Assembly (NCBI GenBank): GCA_028821455.1 | Contig: JAPPGE010000060.1 | Location: 93,197 to 157,196 of the forward strand | Direction: 5' to 3' | From: a bacterium | Lineage (GTDB): Bacteria > Pseudomonadota > Alphaproteobacteria > SP197 | Length of the DNA: 64,000 nucleotides | Shown here: piece after piece, positions 34,360-43,442 of the stretch | Numbering within the stretch: the stretch's first letter is position 1 | How the letters are laid out: each line of letters begins with the position of its first letter | Notes under the pieces: model-generated | Database searches by the model: none | What the model saw: the letters and a program-made list of their open reading frames with translations, nothing else | What the model was told of the DNA's origin: nothing | Made by a program: the position numbers and the translations under genes

Positions 34360-35274
34360 CTAGCTGAACCAGGCCGACGACAGCTTGCGGCGGCCGTCGA
34401 TGGCCGCCTGGTCAGTCGGTCCCCAGGCCTCGAAGAACTTCAGGAGCTCCTTGCGCGCCGCCTCGTCGTTCCAGTCGCGCTTGAGGGCAATGATGGCGAT
34501 CAGCTGATCGACCGCGTCCTCGCGCCGGTCGATGGCGGCGAGTGCCCGCGCCAGCTCGAGCCGCGCCTCGAAATCCTTGCCATCGGCCGCGACTCTCGCC
34601 TCGAGTGCCGCCATGTCACCGGTGGCGCCGCCCAGGAGTTCCAGCTGGGCCCTGACACCCTTGATGCGCTCGTCGTCGGCAACTGCGTCGTCAAGACTGT
34701 CGAGCAGGTCCGTCACCTCTCCCGTACGTCCCAGGGCAATGAGCGAGCGGCACAGACCGGCGGCCGCATCGACGTTGTCGGTTTCGCGCGTCAGAACCTG
34801 GCGGTAGATGGCTGCGGCCTGCTCGGCGGAACCCCCTTCCAGGGCTTCGTCCGCCTGGGCGAGAGCCTGCTCCACGGCACTTGGTCCGATGTTGCCGACC
34901 AGGCGTTCGACAAAGGCCTTGATCTGGCTCTCCGGCTGGACCCCGACGAAACCGTCCACCGGCTGCCCCTGATCAAAGGCGAACACCGCCGGAATCGACT
35001 GCACCCTCAGCGCCTGGGCGATCTGCGGCTCCTCGTCGATGTTGATCTTCACCAGGGTGACCTTGCCGGCGGCCGCCCGGACCACCTTTTCGAGAATGGG
35101 GGCGATCTGCTTGCACGGTCCGCACCAGGGCGCCCACAGATCAACGATGACCGGTTTTTCGCGGGACGCCAGCAGGACATCCTGCTGGAACGTCGCCGTG
35201 GTCACGTCCTTGACGTCGCCATCGCCGGCCTCTGGCGCTGCCTGTGACTCTCCTCCCTGGATGATGAACGCCAT
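34360..35274 (-). CDS. Thioredoxin-TPR co-chaperone, YbbN/CnoX-like
   Basis: A 304-residue protein with an N-terminal thioredoxin fold (residues 22-130) and TPR repeats in the rest, the layout of YbbN/CnoX. The active site is WCGPC (Cys51/Cys54), so unlike E. coli YbbN (SQHC) it can do thiol-disulfide chemistry. In Caulobacter and relatives, CnoX hands oxidatively unfolded proteins to GroEL and DnaK. It is the first gene of the trio with the LON-domain gene; htpG lies elsewhere in this window. Confidence 0.87.
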   Translation of the reverse strand: MAFIIQGGESQAAPEAGDGDVKDVTTATFQQDVLLASREKPVIVDLWAPWCGPCKQIAPILEKVVRAAAGKVTLVKINIDEEPQIAQALRVQSIPAVFAFDQGQPVDGFVGVQPESQIKAFVERLVGNIGPSAVEQALAQADEALEGGSAEQAAAIYRQVLTRETDNVDAAAGLCRSLIALGRTGEVTDLLDSLDDAVADDERIKGVRAQLELLGGATGDMAALEARVAADGKDFEARLELARALAAIDRREDAVDQLIAIIALKRDWNDEAARKELLKFFEAWGPTDQAAIDGRRKLSSAWFS

Positions 35275-35353
35275 GATCGCCGCCTTCCTGGTCTCGTGTC
35301 TGGTGCTGGTCCGTTAGGTGGGACGGCCGTGGCCGAATCGCAAGGCCGGACCC

Positions 35354-36421
35354 CTATTCCGCCGCCTTCATGAAGGCGCGCGAGTTTGGGAAGGCCGGCA
35401 TGACCTCGTCGATGAAAAGGCGCAACGAGGACTTCTGCAGCTCGAAGGTCGGGCCGGTCACGCGATAGAGGAAATTGTCGACGCCGAGGGCCTCGTAGCG
35501 GCGCAGCTTGGCAATCACCTCGTCGGGCGTGCCGAAGACCAGATTGGTGCGCAGCATTTCGGGATCGTACTCGGCGACATTGTCGAGAGAGGCAAGATCG
35601 ACCGCCTCGACAAAGCCGTTCTTCACCTCTCCGAGTTGCTTGAACAGGTTTTCGAACTGCACGCCGCTCCTCTGCACCGCCTCGACAAAGGGTTGCCAGC
35701 CGCGCTCCTGGTCCTGGTAGACGGCGGCGTGGCGCATCGTCAGGAAGCGCGGCCGCGGAATGCCCGGAACCCTCGCCAGCGCATCCTCGAACTGTTGCCG
35801 GTACTTCTCGACCTCGCTGAAGGGACGGGTCAGCGCCCAGGACATGATGTTGCATCCCTGGGAGAGTGCCCAGTCGTAGGTCGAGGGGTGACGTGCCGCG
35901 ACCCACAGGGGAGGGTGGGGCTTCTGCAGGGGCTTGGGGCAGGCGGTTGCCGAGGGAAAGGACCAGAATTCGCCGTGGTGTTCGTGGTCCCCGGCCCACA
36001 GGCCCTTGAGCACAGGCAGCATCTCCTGCATGTAGGCGACACCCTTGTGCTGGTCCATGCCTCCCATCATGCGGTCGAATTCACGCTGGTAGGCGCCGCG
36101 GCCGATACCGAACTCCACCCTTCCGCCCGACATGAGATCGAGCAGGCCGACCTCTCCGGCCACCTTGATCGGGTGCCAGTAGGGGGCCTGGACCACCGCG
36201 ATGCCGAGGCGGATCTGGTCGGTGTTGGCGCCGAACCACGCCAGCAGCTGGAAGGGGTTGGGCGCAATCGTCATCTCGATCGCATGGTGTTCGGCTGCCC
36301 AGACGACCTCGAATCCCCCCGACTCGGCCATCTGCACCATGTCCATGGCGTGGCGTGCGACATCCCGCATGTCGACCGACGGGTTGTCGCGGGCAAGATC
36401 GATCGAAAGACTGAACTTCAT
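35354..36421 (-). CDS. LLM-class flavin-dependent oxidoreductase
   Basis: A 355-residue bacterial-luciferase-like flavoprotein (TIM barrel, FMN or F420 class). It carries WAAEHH, RLGIAVVQAPYWHP and the GR(V/G)EFGIGRGAYQ segment typical of the family. Such enzymes are monooxygenases or dehydrogenases. It lies at the end of the minus-strand carnitine cluster with 100 bp between it and the BKACE gene, so a role in that pathway is possible, but the reaction is unknown. GGGGGAAG precedes the ATG. Confidence 0.82.
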   Translation of the reverse strand: MKFSLSIDLARDNPSVDMRDVARHAMDMVQMAESGGFEVVWAAEHHAIEMTIAPNPFQLLAWFGANTDQIRLGIAVVQAPYWHPIKVAGEVGLLDLMSGGRVEFGIGRGAYQREFDRMMGGMDQHKGVAYMQEMLPVLKGLWAGDHEHHGEFWSFPSATACPKPLQKPHPPLWVAARHPSTYDWALSQGCNIMSWALTRPFSEVEKYRQQFEDALARVPGIPRPRFLTMRHAAVYQDQERGWQPFVEAVQRSGVQFENLFKQLGEVKNGFVEAVDLASLDNVAEYDPEMLRTNLVFGTPDEVIAKLRRYEALGVDNFLYRVTGPTFELQKSSLRLFIDEVMPAFPNSRAFMKAAE

Positions 36422-36520
36422 GGTGCCTTCCCCCTGTCGTTGATGCCGGATACTACGTCAGGATCGACTCCGGTGATATCGCGGTGGCGAGAGGCGCCCC
36501 CGGCGCCCCTCGCCCGGGCC

Positions 36521-37405
36521 TCATGCCGCGGCAAGTCCGAGTTTCTGGCGCGCTTCGGCCGCGCCGACGACCCGTCCGCCCATCATCTCGATGATACCGG
36601 CCGCCTTCTCGACAAGCTGGCCGTTGGTCGCCAGCACACCGCGCTTCAGATAGAGGTTGTCCTCGAGACCGACCCGGACATTGCCGCCCAGCAGCATGGC
36701 CTGGGCAACCATGGGCATCTGCATGCGGCTGATGCCGAAGCCCGCCCAGTTGGCTCCCTGGGGCAGGCAGTCCGCCATCGTCATCATGGAGCGCGTGTCG
36801 GCCCCCGCACCCCAGGGAATGCCAAGGCAGACCTGGAAGAGGGGCGGATCCTCGATGAGTCCCTCGTCGTACATGGCGCATGCGAGACGGACCTGGCCGA
36901 GATCGAACACCTCGATTTCCGGCTTGACCCCCATCTCCCGGATGCGCGACGCCATGGTGCGGCACCAGGAGGCCGGGTTGACGTAGGTCTCGTTGCCGTC
37001 GCCGAAGTTGATGGTTCCGCAGTCGAGAGAGCAGATTTCCGGGCGCAGGCGATCGACATGCTGCAGCCGTTCGAGGGGGCCGACGATGTCACTGCCCGGA
37101 CCGGGGCGCGACGGATTGTCGTCATCAAGGTTGAAGTCGCCGCCCATGCCTGCTGTCAGGTTGAGAATCACGTCGACGCCATCCTGCCGGATCAGATTGA
37201 CGGCCTCCTCGAACAGATCGGGATCGCGCGAGCCCTTGCCGGTCTCGGGATCACGCACATGGATATGGGTGACCGCGGCGCCCGCGTGGGCCGCCTCGAT
37301 CGCCGCATCGGCGATCTGTCGCGGAGTCACCGGAACCTTGTCGCTTCGTGAAACCGTATCCCCGGCGCCGGTGACGGCACAGGTGATGATGACGTCCGTG
37401 TTCAT
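36521..37405 (-). CDS. Beta-keto acid cleavage enzyme (BKACE, DUF849)
   Basis: A 294-residue BKACE-family enzyme that condenses a beta-keto acid with acetyl-CoA and cleaves it into a CoA thioester and acetoacetate. The zinc motif HIHVRD (His47/His49), NLTAGMG and [10 protein letters not shown] are visible. Beside a carnitine dehydrogenase, the likely substrate is 3-dehydrocarnitine, giving betainyl-CoA and acetoacetate. A betainyl-CoA thioesterase, often present in such clusters, is not apparent here. GGAGGA precedes the ATG. Confidence 0.85.
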   Translation of the reverse strand: MNTDVIITCAVTGAGDTVSRSDKVPVTPRQIADAAIEAAHAGAAVTHIHVRDPETGKGSRDPDLFEEAVNLIRQDGVDVILNLTAGMGGDFNLDDDNPSRPGPGSDIVGPLERLQHVDRLRPEICSLDCGTINFGDGNETYVNPASWCRTMASRIREMGVKPEIEVFDLGQVRLACAMYDEGLIEDPPLFQVCLGIPWGAGADTRSMMTMADCLPQGANWAGFGISRMQMPMVAQAMLLGGNVRVGLEDNLYLKRGVLATNGQLVEKAAGIIEMMGGRVVGAAEARQKLGLAAA

Positions 37406-37440
37406 GGATGGTCCTCCAGGTCAATCAAGTGGCTGAATGG

Positions 37441-38394
37441 TCAGAAGCCGGCCGCGCGGCGGGCTTTCAGAACTCCGACAAGTCCCTCGTTCATCTTCGC
37501 CGACAGCGTCCGGAAGTCCTCTCCCGGGGCGGCCGCGTCGCAGCCGTCGATGAGACGCCGCGCGAGATCGTCGGTAAGTTCAGGCGCATCGAGGCGGCTC
37601 CACGGAAACTTCAGTGCCGGACCGAACTGCTCCAGGCAATAGGCCATGCCGCCCTCGCCGCCGCCGACATGGAACACCATGCACGGACCCATGAGGGCCC
37701 AGCGAGGCCCGGGGCCGTTGGTCACCGCCGTATCGATCTGCTCCACGGTCGCCTCCCCGGCCGCAATCATGTGCAGGGCCTCGCGCCAGATCGCCTCCTG
37801 CAACCGCGTGGCAATGAATCCGGGAACCTCGCGTTCCATGACAAGGGGGGCCTTGCCGACGTGGCGAAAGAACGCCGCCGTCCAGGCCACCACGTCCGGA
37901 TCCGTCCTGCGGCCGGCGACGATCTCGACCAGAGGCATGAGGTAGGGCGGATTGAAGGGGTGGCCGGTGACCGTGCGCTCCGGCGACGGACAGAGCGCCT
38001 GGATGTCGCTCATGGAAAGACCCGAGGTCGAGGAACACAGGACGACATCCGGTGGCGCCAGGCGACCCAGATCGGCGTAGACCGCCTGCTTCACCTCGAG
38101 GACTTCCGGCACGCTCTCCTGCACGAAGTCAGCCTCGGCGACAGCCTGCTGCAGGTCCGTGGTGACCTGCAGCCGCCCGGGCGATGCGCCATCCGCGGTG
38201 CCGAGTTGCTCCAGGGCGCCCCAGGCCGTCGCCACCAGGGAGCGCAGTTTCTCCTCCTCGTCCGCCGCGAGAATCCAGGACGTCACGTCATGGCCCGTGG
38301 CCAGGAAGAACGCCGTCCACCCGGCGCCGATCGGCCCGGCGCCAAGGCAGGCGACGGTCGAAACGTCCTGAGGCTGAGGCCGGCCCATCGTCAT
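37441..38394 (-). CDS. L-carnitine 3-dehydrogenase-like (3-hydroxyacyl-CoA dehydrogenase family)
   Basis: A 317-residue NAD-dependent dehydrogenase. The Rossmann motif GAGPIGAGW is at residues 18-26, STSG follows, and the TGHPFNPPYLMPLVEIV region holds the catalytic His. GPGPRWALMGP is characteristic of L-carnitine dehydrogenase and its relatives. The product would be 3-dehydrocarnitine, the substrate of the BKACE encoded 35 bp downstream. Its start overlaps the stop of the CaiD-like gene by ATGA. Confidence 0.83.
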   Translation of the reverse strand: MTMGRPQPQDVSTVACLGAGPIGAGWTAFFLATGHDVTSWILAADEEEKLRSLVATAWGALEQLGTADGASPGRLQVTTDLQQAVAEADFVQESVPEVLEVKQAVYADLGRLAPPDVVLCSSTSGLSMSDIQALCPSPERTVTGHPFNPPYLMPLVEIVAGRRTDPDVVAWTAAFFRHVGKAPLVMEREVPGFIATRLQEAIWREALHMIAAGEATVEQIDTAVTNGPGPRWALMGPCMVFHVGGGEGGMAYCLEQFGPALKFPWSRLDAPELTDDLARRLIDGCDAAAPGEDFRTLSAKMNEGLVGVLKARRAAGF

Positions 38395-39191
38395 CTGCCC
38401 AGGAAGACCGGTTGACGCCGTTCAACGAAGGCGCTGATGCCTTCCCGCGCGTCATCGGAAGCCAGCATCCTCCGGTAGAGGGGGAGGTCGGCCGAGCGCA
38501 TGGTTCTGAAAGCGCCCTCGACGGTTTCTCCCTCGATGGCACGCAGCACCTCCTTGACCGCGCCCAGCGCCAGCGGCGCGCCGGCGGCAAGGCGTTCGCC
38601 CCAGTGGCGGGCCTTCGCCATGAGCTGGGCCGCCGGAACGACGGCGTTCACCAATCCCAGCCGCCGCGCCTCGGCGGCCTTCATGCGGCGGCCGAGCAGC
38701 AGCATTTCCATGGCGACGTTGGTCGGCAGGCGTCGCGGCAGGCGCTGCAGGGCCCCGGCATCCGGGACAATGCCAAGGGGCAGTTCGGGCAGGGCAAACT
38801 CCACGTGGTCGGCAGCAATGACGAGATCACAGGCGAGCGCAATCTCGAATCCGCCGCCGATGGCATGGCCGTTGAGGGCAGCGATCACCGGCTTGTCAAG
38901 ATTCCACATCTCCGTGATGCCGGCGAAGCCGCCCAGCGTGGCGTCTTCCGTTTCCCACCAGTTGTCGAGCTGCTGATCGCCGCTCTCGAGAGCCTTTAGG
39001 TCCCAGCCGGCCGAAAACAGGCGGTCTCCGGAGGCCGTAAGAATCGCCACCCTGAGGTCCGGATCATCACGAAGGGCGACGAAGGCCTCCCCCATGAGGC
39101 GGCTCGTGGCGCGGTCGATGGCGTTGACCTTCGGCCGGTCGATCGTGATTTCCAGCAGCCCGCCGCGTCGCTCGACACCAATCCCGCTCAT
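38391..39191 (-). CDS. caiD: Carnitinyl-CoA dehydratase-like enoyl-CoA hydratase
   Basis: A 266-residue crotonase-fold hydratase. It follows the CaiD pattern: FSAGWDLKA, GGFAGITEMWNLDKPVIAA, GGGFEIALACDLV, FALPE(L)PLGIVPD, with the two catalytic Glu at about 116 and 136. CaiD interconverts crotonobetainyl-CoA and carnitinyl-CoA. Its presence beside an enzyme that oxidises free carnitine suggests that crotonobetaine can enter the pathway. No CaiB or CaiC gene was seen. The ATG shares one base with the stop of the HisA-like gene; a longer in-frame start is not supported. Confidence 0.82.
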   Translation of the reverse strand: MSGIGVERRGGLLEITIDRPKVNAIDRATSRLMGEAFVALRDDPDLRVAILTASGDRLFSAGWDLKALESGDQQLDNWWETEDATLGGFAGITEMWNLDKPVIAALNGHAIGGGFEIALACDLVIAADHVEFALPELPLGIVPDAGALQRLPRRLPTNVAMEMLLLGRRMKAAEARRLGLVNAVVPAAQLMAKARHWGERLAAGAPLALGAVKEVLRAIEGETVEGAFRTMRSADLPLYRRMLASDDAREGISAFVERRQPVFLGR

Positions 39192-39934
39192 CAGATCAGC
39201 CGTGCTGGCGTGTAGGCGGCGCGGGCGGTTCCGATGGCCTCGGCAAGGTCGATGCGGCCGAGGAACAGGGCACGGCCGATGATGCAACCGCCGATGTTCG
39301 GCAGGTACTTCAGCATCGAGACATCGTCGATGCCGGTGACCGTGCCACTCGAGATCACCGGCACGTCGAGAGCTTCACCCATGCGCATGGTCCGGGCAAG
39401 ACTGTACTCCCTGGGTTCCTTGTCGCGGTCGAGATCGACAAAGACGATTTCCGAGATACCGGCCGCCACCAAGCTCTTCGCCATCTCCGTCGCCGGGAAG
39501 GCGGTTTCCTCGCGCCACCCCTCGATGACCACCATGCCGTTGCGCGCCGCCACCGTGGCAATGATACGGTCCGGGTAGGCCGTGCAGGCGTCGGTGACAA
39601 GGTGCCGGTCCTTGACCGCGGCCGTCCCCAGACCCACACGCCAGGCGCCGTGCTCGAACCACCAGTGCACGGACCCGATGGAGCGGATTCCGCCCGCGAC
39701 CTGAACCGGAATGGTGACGCTGTCGATGATGCGGCAGATCTGCTCGGCGTTGTGCCGGCCACCCTGGAGTGTCCCGTCGACATCCACCACATGGAGACAG
39801 TCCGCACCGGCATCGGCGAACCGGCGGGCGGCATCCTCCGGGGAGAGGTCGAAGGGCTCGGGAGTCTCGTGACGGCCATCCACTCGATTGACCGCCTTGC
39901 CTCCCATGATTTCAATGGTGGGGTAGATCTTCAT
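39191..39934 (-). CDS. HisA-fold paralog without the canonical catalytic Asp residues
   Basis: A 247-residue TIM barrel clearly related to HisA (PTIEIMGGKAVNRVDG, VVDVDGTLQGG, QVAGGIRS, GRALF). Yet Asp8 of HisA is Glu8, and the second catalytic Asp, in the GLDARDG-type strand, is Ala129 (TVAARNG). HisA's Thr near residue 164 is also replaced. It therefore should not make the histidine isomerase reaction, and it sits in a carnitine cluster rather than a his operon. GlxX/MfnB-like or unknown chemistry is possible. Start could be the ATG at 39949 or 40006. Confidence 0.75.
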   Translation of the reverse strand: MKIYPTIEIMGGKAVNRVDGRHETPEPFDLSPEDAARRFADAGADCLHVVDVDGTLQGGRHNAEQICRIIDSVTIPVQVAGGIRSIGSVHWWFEHGAWRVGLGTAAVKDRHLVTDACTAYPDRIIATVAARNGMVVIEGWREETAFPATEMAKSLVAAGISEIVFVDLDRDKEPREYSLARTMRMGEALDVPVISSGTVTGIDDVSMLKYLPNIGGCIIGRALFLGRIDLAEAIGTARAAYTPARLI

Positions 39935-39980
39935 GGTCTCGAACCGCATCCGGCTGGCACCATCATAGGCGAGGACCGCC

Positions 39981-40394
39981 TCACGGCGCGACTCGGGATG
40001 TCGCATCGAGCGGCCTGAAGGCGACGACCTCGATCTCGACGCGAACGTCGACCAGCAACTCGGAGATGACCGCCGAGCGGGCAGGCGGCTCCACTGGAAA
40101 GTACTCCGCATAGACTGTGTTGAATCCGGGAAAATCGGCGCGATCCGACAACCACACCATGGCCTTCACTACGTCGCCGAGATCACAGCCAGCTTCCGCC
40201 AGGGTCTCGCGAATCGCCTCGATGACGACCCGGGTCTGATCCTCGACGGTACCATGGGTCATCGGCTTTCCTTCCTCCATGGGGATCTGGCCGGTCAGGA
40301 ACACGAAATCCCCGGCCCGGATGGCGCGGGACAGCGACAGGACCCGCCCGCCTATCGACAGCGGCCCGCCGATCACCTGTTTCTTCGTCGTCAT
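39981..40394 (-). CDS. RidA-family protein
   Basis: A 137-residue RidA-family protein (FLTGQIPME, GDVVKAMVWLSDRADFPGFNTVYAEYF, PARSAVISELL, VEIEVVAF). The critical Arg before SAV and the C-terminal Glu are present, so it can be an enamine/imine deaminase. It overlaps no gene on its own strand except the upstream region of the HisA-like gene, and is divergent from the aldehyde dehydrogenase gene across about 100 bp. Role in the carnitine cluster unclear. Confidence 0.82.
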   Translation of the reverse strand: MTTKKQVIGGPLSIGGRVLSLSRAIRAGDFVFLTGQIPMEEGKPMTHGTVEDQTRVVIEAIRETLAEAGCDLGDVVKAMVWLSDRADFPGFNTVYAEYFPVEPPARSAVISELLVDVRVEIEVVAFRPLDATSRVAP

Positions 40395-40423
40395 TGTCCG
40401 GATCTCCCCCGATGTGGTGGGTG

Positions 40424-40449
40424 ACACTGTGGAGAGTTGCGTTCAGTGT
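40424..40449. promoter_or_regulatory. Small dyad in the RidA/ALDH divergent promoter region
   Basis: ACACTG (40424-40429) and CAGTGT (40444-40449) are exact inverse copies separated by 14 bp. It lies about 30 bp from the RidA start and 45 bp from the aldehyde dehydrogenase start, so a regulator there could act on both. Confidence 0.35.
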
Positions 40450-40495
40450 GCAAGCCTGTGTTGAATGGCCGCTGTCAGGAACGGGGACGGGGGTC

Positions 40496-41980
40496 ATGGA
40501 CGAACTCAAGCACTACCGCATGCTGATCGACGGCGCATGGGTCGATTCCGGAGACGGCGGCACCTTCGACAGCATCAATCCGGCGACCGGCAAGGCCTGG
40601 GCCACGGTCGCCGCCGCCACTGCGGATGATGTCGACCGGGCCGTCCGGGCGGCGCATCGCGCCTTCACCGGCGGTCCCTGGGCGACCATGCTGCCGACCC
40701 AGCGGGGGCGCCTGTTGCGCAATCTTGCCGGCCTGCTCGCCGAACGCTCGGAGGACCTGGGCCGCACCGAGTGCATCGATACCGGAAAGATGTTCAAGGA
40801 GACGCGCTGGCAGGCGCGCTACATCGCCGAGTTCTTTCACTTCTACGCAGGTCTCGCCGACAAGGTGACCGGCGAGACCCTGCCCATCGACCGGCACGAC
40901 ATGCTGACCATCACCACGCGTGAACCCCTGGGCGTGGTGGCCGCCGTCGTGCCGTGGAACAGCCAGCTCTTCCTCGTCGCGGTGAAGATCGGACCGGCGC
41001 TTGCGGCCGGCAACACCGTCGTCCTGAAGGCCAGCGAACACGCCTCGGCCGCCATGCTGGAGTTTGCCGAACTCGCCATGGAGGCCGGGTTCCCGCCCGG
41101 TGTGGTCAACGTCGTCACCGGCCATGGCGAACCGTGCGGACGCTCCCTCACCACCCACCCCCTGGTGGCGCGCATCAGTTTCACGGGCGGACCGGCGACG
41201 GCCCGGCATGTCGTCAGGAACTCCGCCGACAACTTCGCCGAAGTCTCCCTCGAACTGGGAGGCAAGTCCCCGATCATCGTGTTCGGCGATGCCGACATCG
41301 AGAGTGCGGTGAATGGTTCTCTTGCCGGCATTTTCGGCGCCAGCGGACAGAGCTGCGTCGCCGGCAGCCGGATCTACCTCCACGAGTCGATCCACGATGC
41401 CTTCATCGAACGCCTGGTGGAGCGGGCCGGTGACATCCGCATCGGCGACCCTCTGGCCGAAGAGACCCAGATGGGGCCGCTCTGCACCGTCGCCCAGCTT
41501 GAGGGGTGCGAGCGCCAGGTGGCCCGGGCCGTGGAGGAGGGAGGCTCCCTGCTCACCGGCGGCAAGCGTCCGGACCATCCCGATACCGGTTGGTACTTCG
41601 AGCCGACAATCGTGTCCTGCCCGGACCAGTCAATGGAGATTGTCGATACCGAGATGTTCGGGCCGGTGCTCTCGGTGTTGCGCTTCAGCGAAGAAGACGA
41701 GGTCGTCGCTCTCGCCAACGACACGCGCTACGGACTGGCCGCCGGGGTCTTCACACGGGACCTCGCCCGTGCCCTGCGTGTCCAGAAACGGATTCGTGCC
41801 GGAATCGTGTGGGTCAACACCTACCGCGTGGTGTCGCCTATCGCCGAATTCGGCGGTTTCAAGGACTCCGGCTACGGGCGCGAGTCGGGCGCCCAGGCGA
41901 TCTATGACTACACCCGGCCCAAGACCGTGTGGATCAACACGTCGGATGAGCCGATGGACAACCCCTTCATCATGCGATAG
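40496..41980 (+). CDS. Aldehyde dehydrogenase (NAD(P)-dependent)
   Basis: A 494-residue classical aldehyde dehydrogenase. The catalytic Cys287 (GQSCVAGSR) and general base Glu253 (LELGGKSP) are in place, and PWNSQ, FTGGPATA and the C-terminal GGFKDSGYGRE are typical. In context it may oxidise betaine aldehyde, trimethylaminobutyraldehyde or another product of the cluster; the exact substrate is unknown. The ATG at 40496 follows a GGGGACGGGGG stretch. The ammonia-lyase homolog follows after 10 bp. Confidence 0.86.
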   Translation: MDELKHYRMLIDGAWVDSGDGGTFDSINPATGKAWATVAAATADDVDRAVRAAHRAFTGGPWATMLPTQRGRLLRNLAGLLAERSEDLGRTECIDTGKMFKETRWQARYIAEFFHFYAGLADKVTGETLPIDRHDMLTITTREPLGVVAAVVPWNSQLFLVAVKIGPALAAGNTVVLKASEHASAAMLEFAELAMEAGFPPGVVNVVTGHGEPCGRSLTTHPLVARISFTGGPATARHVVRNSADNFAEVSLELGGKSPIIVFGDADIESAVNGSLAGIFGASGQSCVAGSRIYLHESIHDAFIERLVERAGDIRIGDPLAEETQMGPLCTVAQLEGCERQVARAVEEGGSLLTGGKRPDHPDTGWYFEPTIVSCPDQSMEIVDTEMFGPVLSVLRFSEEDEVVALANDTRYGLAAGVFTRDLARALRVQKRIRAGIVWVNTYRVVSPIAEFGGFKDSGYGRESGAQAIYDYTRPKTVWINTSDEPMDNPFIMR

Positions 41981-41990
41981 CCCGCGAATT

Positions 41991-43442
41991 ATGACCATCC
42001 GTATAACCAGGCGCAGCGATCTCACTCTGGAGAACGCCCGCCGCGTGGTCTGGGACCGCGAAGACGTCGAGATCGGCGCCGAGGCCCTGGCCTCCATGGA
42101 AGCCGGCCGCGAGAGACTGATGCGCATCCTCGAGCATGATCCCGACGTCACCATCTACGGGGTCACGACCGGCGCCGGCCAGATGGCGAAACAGAAGATC
42201 CGGCCGGAGGATCGTGGAAGCTACGCCCGCATGTCGCCGACCGGCGCCGCCGCCTCGTGGGGCGATCCCCTGCCCGACCGGGTGGTGCGTCTCATCATCC
42301 TGGCGCGCCTGACCAACTTCATCGAGGGCCACGCCGCCGTCTCGCCGGAGATTGCCCAGGGTGTCGCGGCAATGCTTGCGCAGGAAAGCGTGCCCGTGGT
42401 CCCGGCGCGAGGCCAGGGTGGCGCCGGCGAGATTCTCTCGCTCAGCCACCTCTTCGCTCCCCTCGTCGAATCGGTCGGGGCCGATGTCAAGGATGTCATG
42501 TGCCTGGTCAACGGTTCGCCCTCGGCGACCGGTCTCGTCACCGACGCCGCGCTGACGGGCGAAGCCCGTCTCGATCTCGCTGCCCGGGTCTTCGCGCTCT
42601 CGTTCGAAGCGTTCAACGCTCCCCTCGGCCACCTCGCCGGGGCTCTCGAGGACTACTGGAACAATTCCTGCGACGCCTGGGCCTTGAGGACCATGCGCAC
42701 ACTCATCGACGGCGGCCATGGCGGCGACCGCCGGCCCTACCAGGCGCCGGTAAGCTACCGCATCGCGCCACGCATGCTCGGTCAGGCCCGGCGCGCCGTC
42801 GACATGGTGCGTGACGTGGCCGGCGAATCGCTCCAGGCCGTGACCGACAATCCGGTGTGGATCGACGAACGGGACGAGGACCATCCCTTCGGTCAGTTCG
42901 TGTCGACCGGCGGATACCACAATCCCCACGCTGTTCTCGCCATGGATGCCCTGACGGCGGCCTCAGCCAATCTCTGCGTCCTGGCCGAACGGCACGGTGC
43001 CAAACTGCTTGACGGCCGTGTCTCACTGCTGCCCGACCAGTTGATCGATCCCGACCAGGAAGGCGGCATCCGCCGGGGATACATGGGATGCCTGCCCATG
43101 GCCCAGACAGGCTACGAGGAAGAGGCGCGGTATCACGCCCAGGCCACCCTGCTTCCGGGCAGTGAATCGGGAGGGTTCGGTCAGAATGACGTGGCGAGCC
43201 CGGTGTTCCTCGCCTGGACCAAGCTGCAGCGCGCCAGTGAGTGCCTCGATCTCGCGCTCGCCAGTCTCGCACCCATTGCCGTGAGGGCCCTGGACGTCAC
43301 CGGGAGGCGGGTCCCCGAACCGCTGGCCGGACTCGAAGCGACGGTGCGCAACGTGTTCCCGGACCTGGAGGAACGCCGCGCCTTCGGCCCCCTGGTGGCC
43401 GACATCGCCACGACGTTCCGCGCCACCATTCATCCTTCCTGA
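41991..43442 (+). CDS. Aromatic amino acid ammonia-lyase homolog lacking the MIO serine
   Basis: A 483-residue protein of the HAL/PAL fold. The Tyr segment YGVTTGAG (residues 56-63; usually YGVNTGFG) and the C-terminal helical core, with YQAPVSYRIAPRMLG and NGSP, are recognisable. The place where the prosthetic MIO normally forms from Ala-Ser-Gly reads Gly144-Ala145-Gly146 (RGQGGAGEILSLSH), so the obligatory Ser is Ala and the following DLAPL is also altered. Unless another cofactor is used it cannot be a normal ammonia-lyase. The ATG at 41991 is 10 bp after the aldehyde dehydrogenase gene, so they are in one operon. Confidence 0.78.
   Translation: MTIRITRRSDLTLENARRVVWDREDVEIGAEALASMEAGRERLMRILEHDPDVTIYGVTTGAGQMAKQKIRPEDRGSYARMSPTGAAASWGDPLPDRVVRLIILARLTNFIEGHAAVSPEIAQGVAAMLAQESVPVVPARGQGGAGEILSLSHLFAPLVESVGADVKDVMCLVNGSPSATGLVTDAALTGEARLDLAARVFALSFEAFNAPLGHLAGALEDYWNNSCDAWALRTMRTLIDGGHGGDRRPYQAPVSYRIAPRMLGQARRAVDMVRDVAGESLQAVTDNPVWIDERDEDHPFGQFVSTGGYHNPHAVLAMDALTAASANLCVLAERHGAKLLDGRVSLLPDQLIDPDQEGGIRRGYMGCLPMAQTGYEEEARYHAQATLLPGSESGGFGQNDVASPVFLAWTKLQRASECLDLALASLAPIAVRALDVTGRRVPEPLAGLEATVRNVFPDLEERRAFGPLVADIATTFRATIHPS

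Noticed and set aside
36453..36965. Second frame overlapping the BKACE gene
   Set aside because: It is a shadow of the BKACE coding sequence in another frame.
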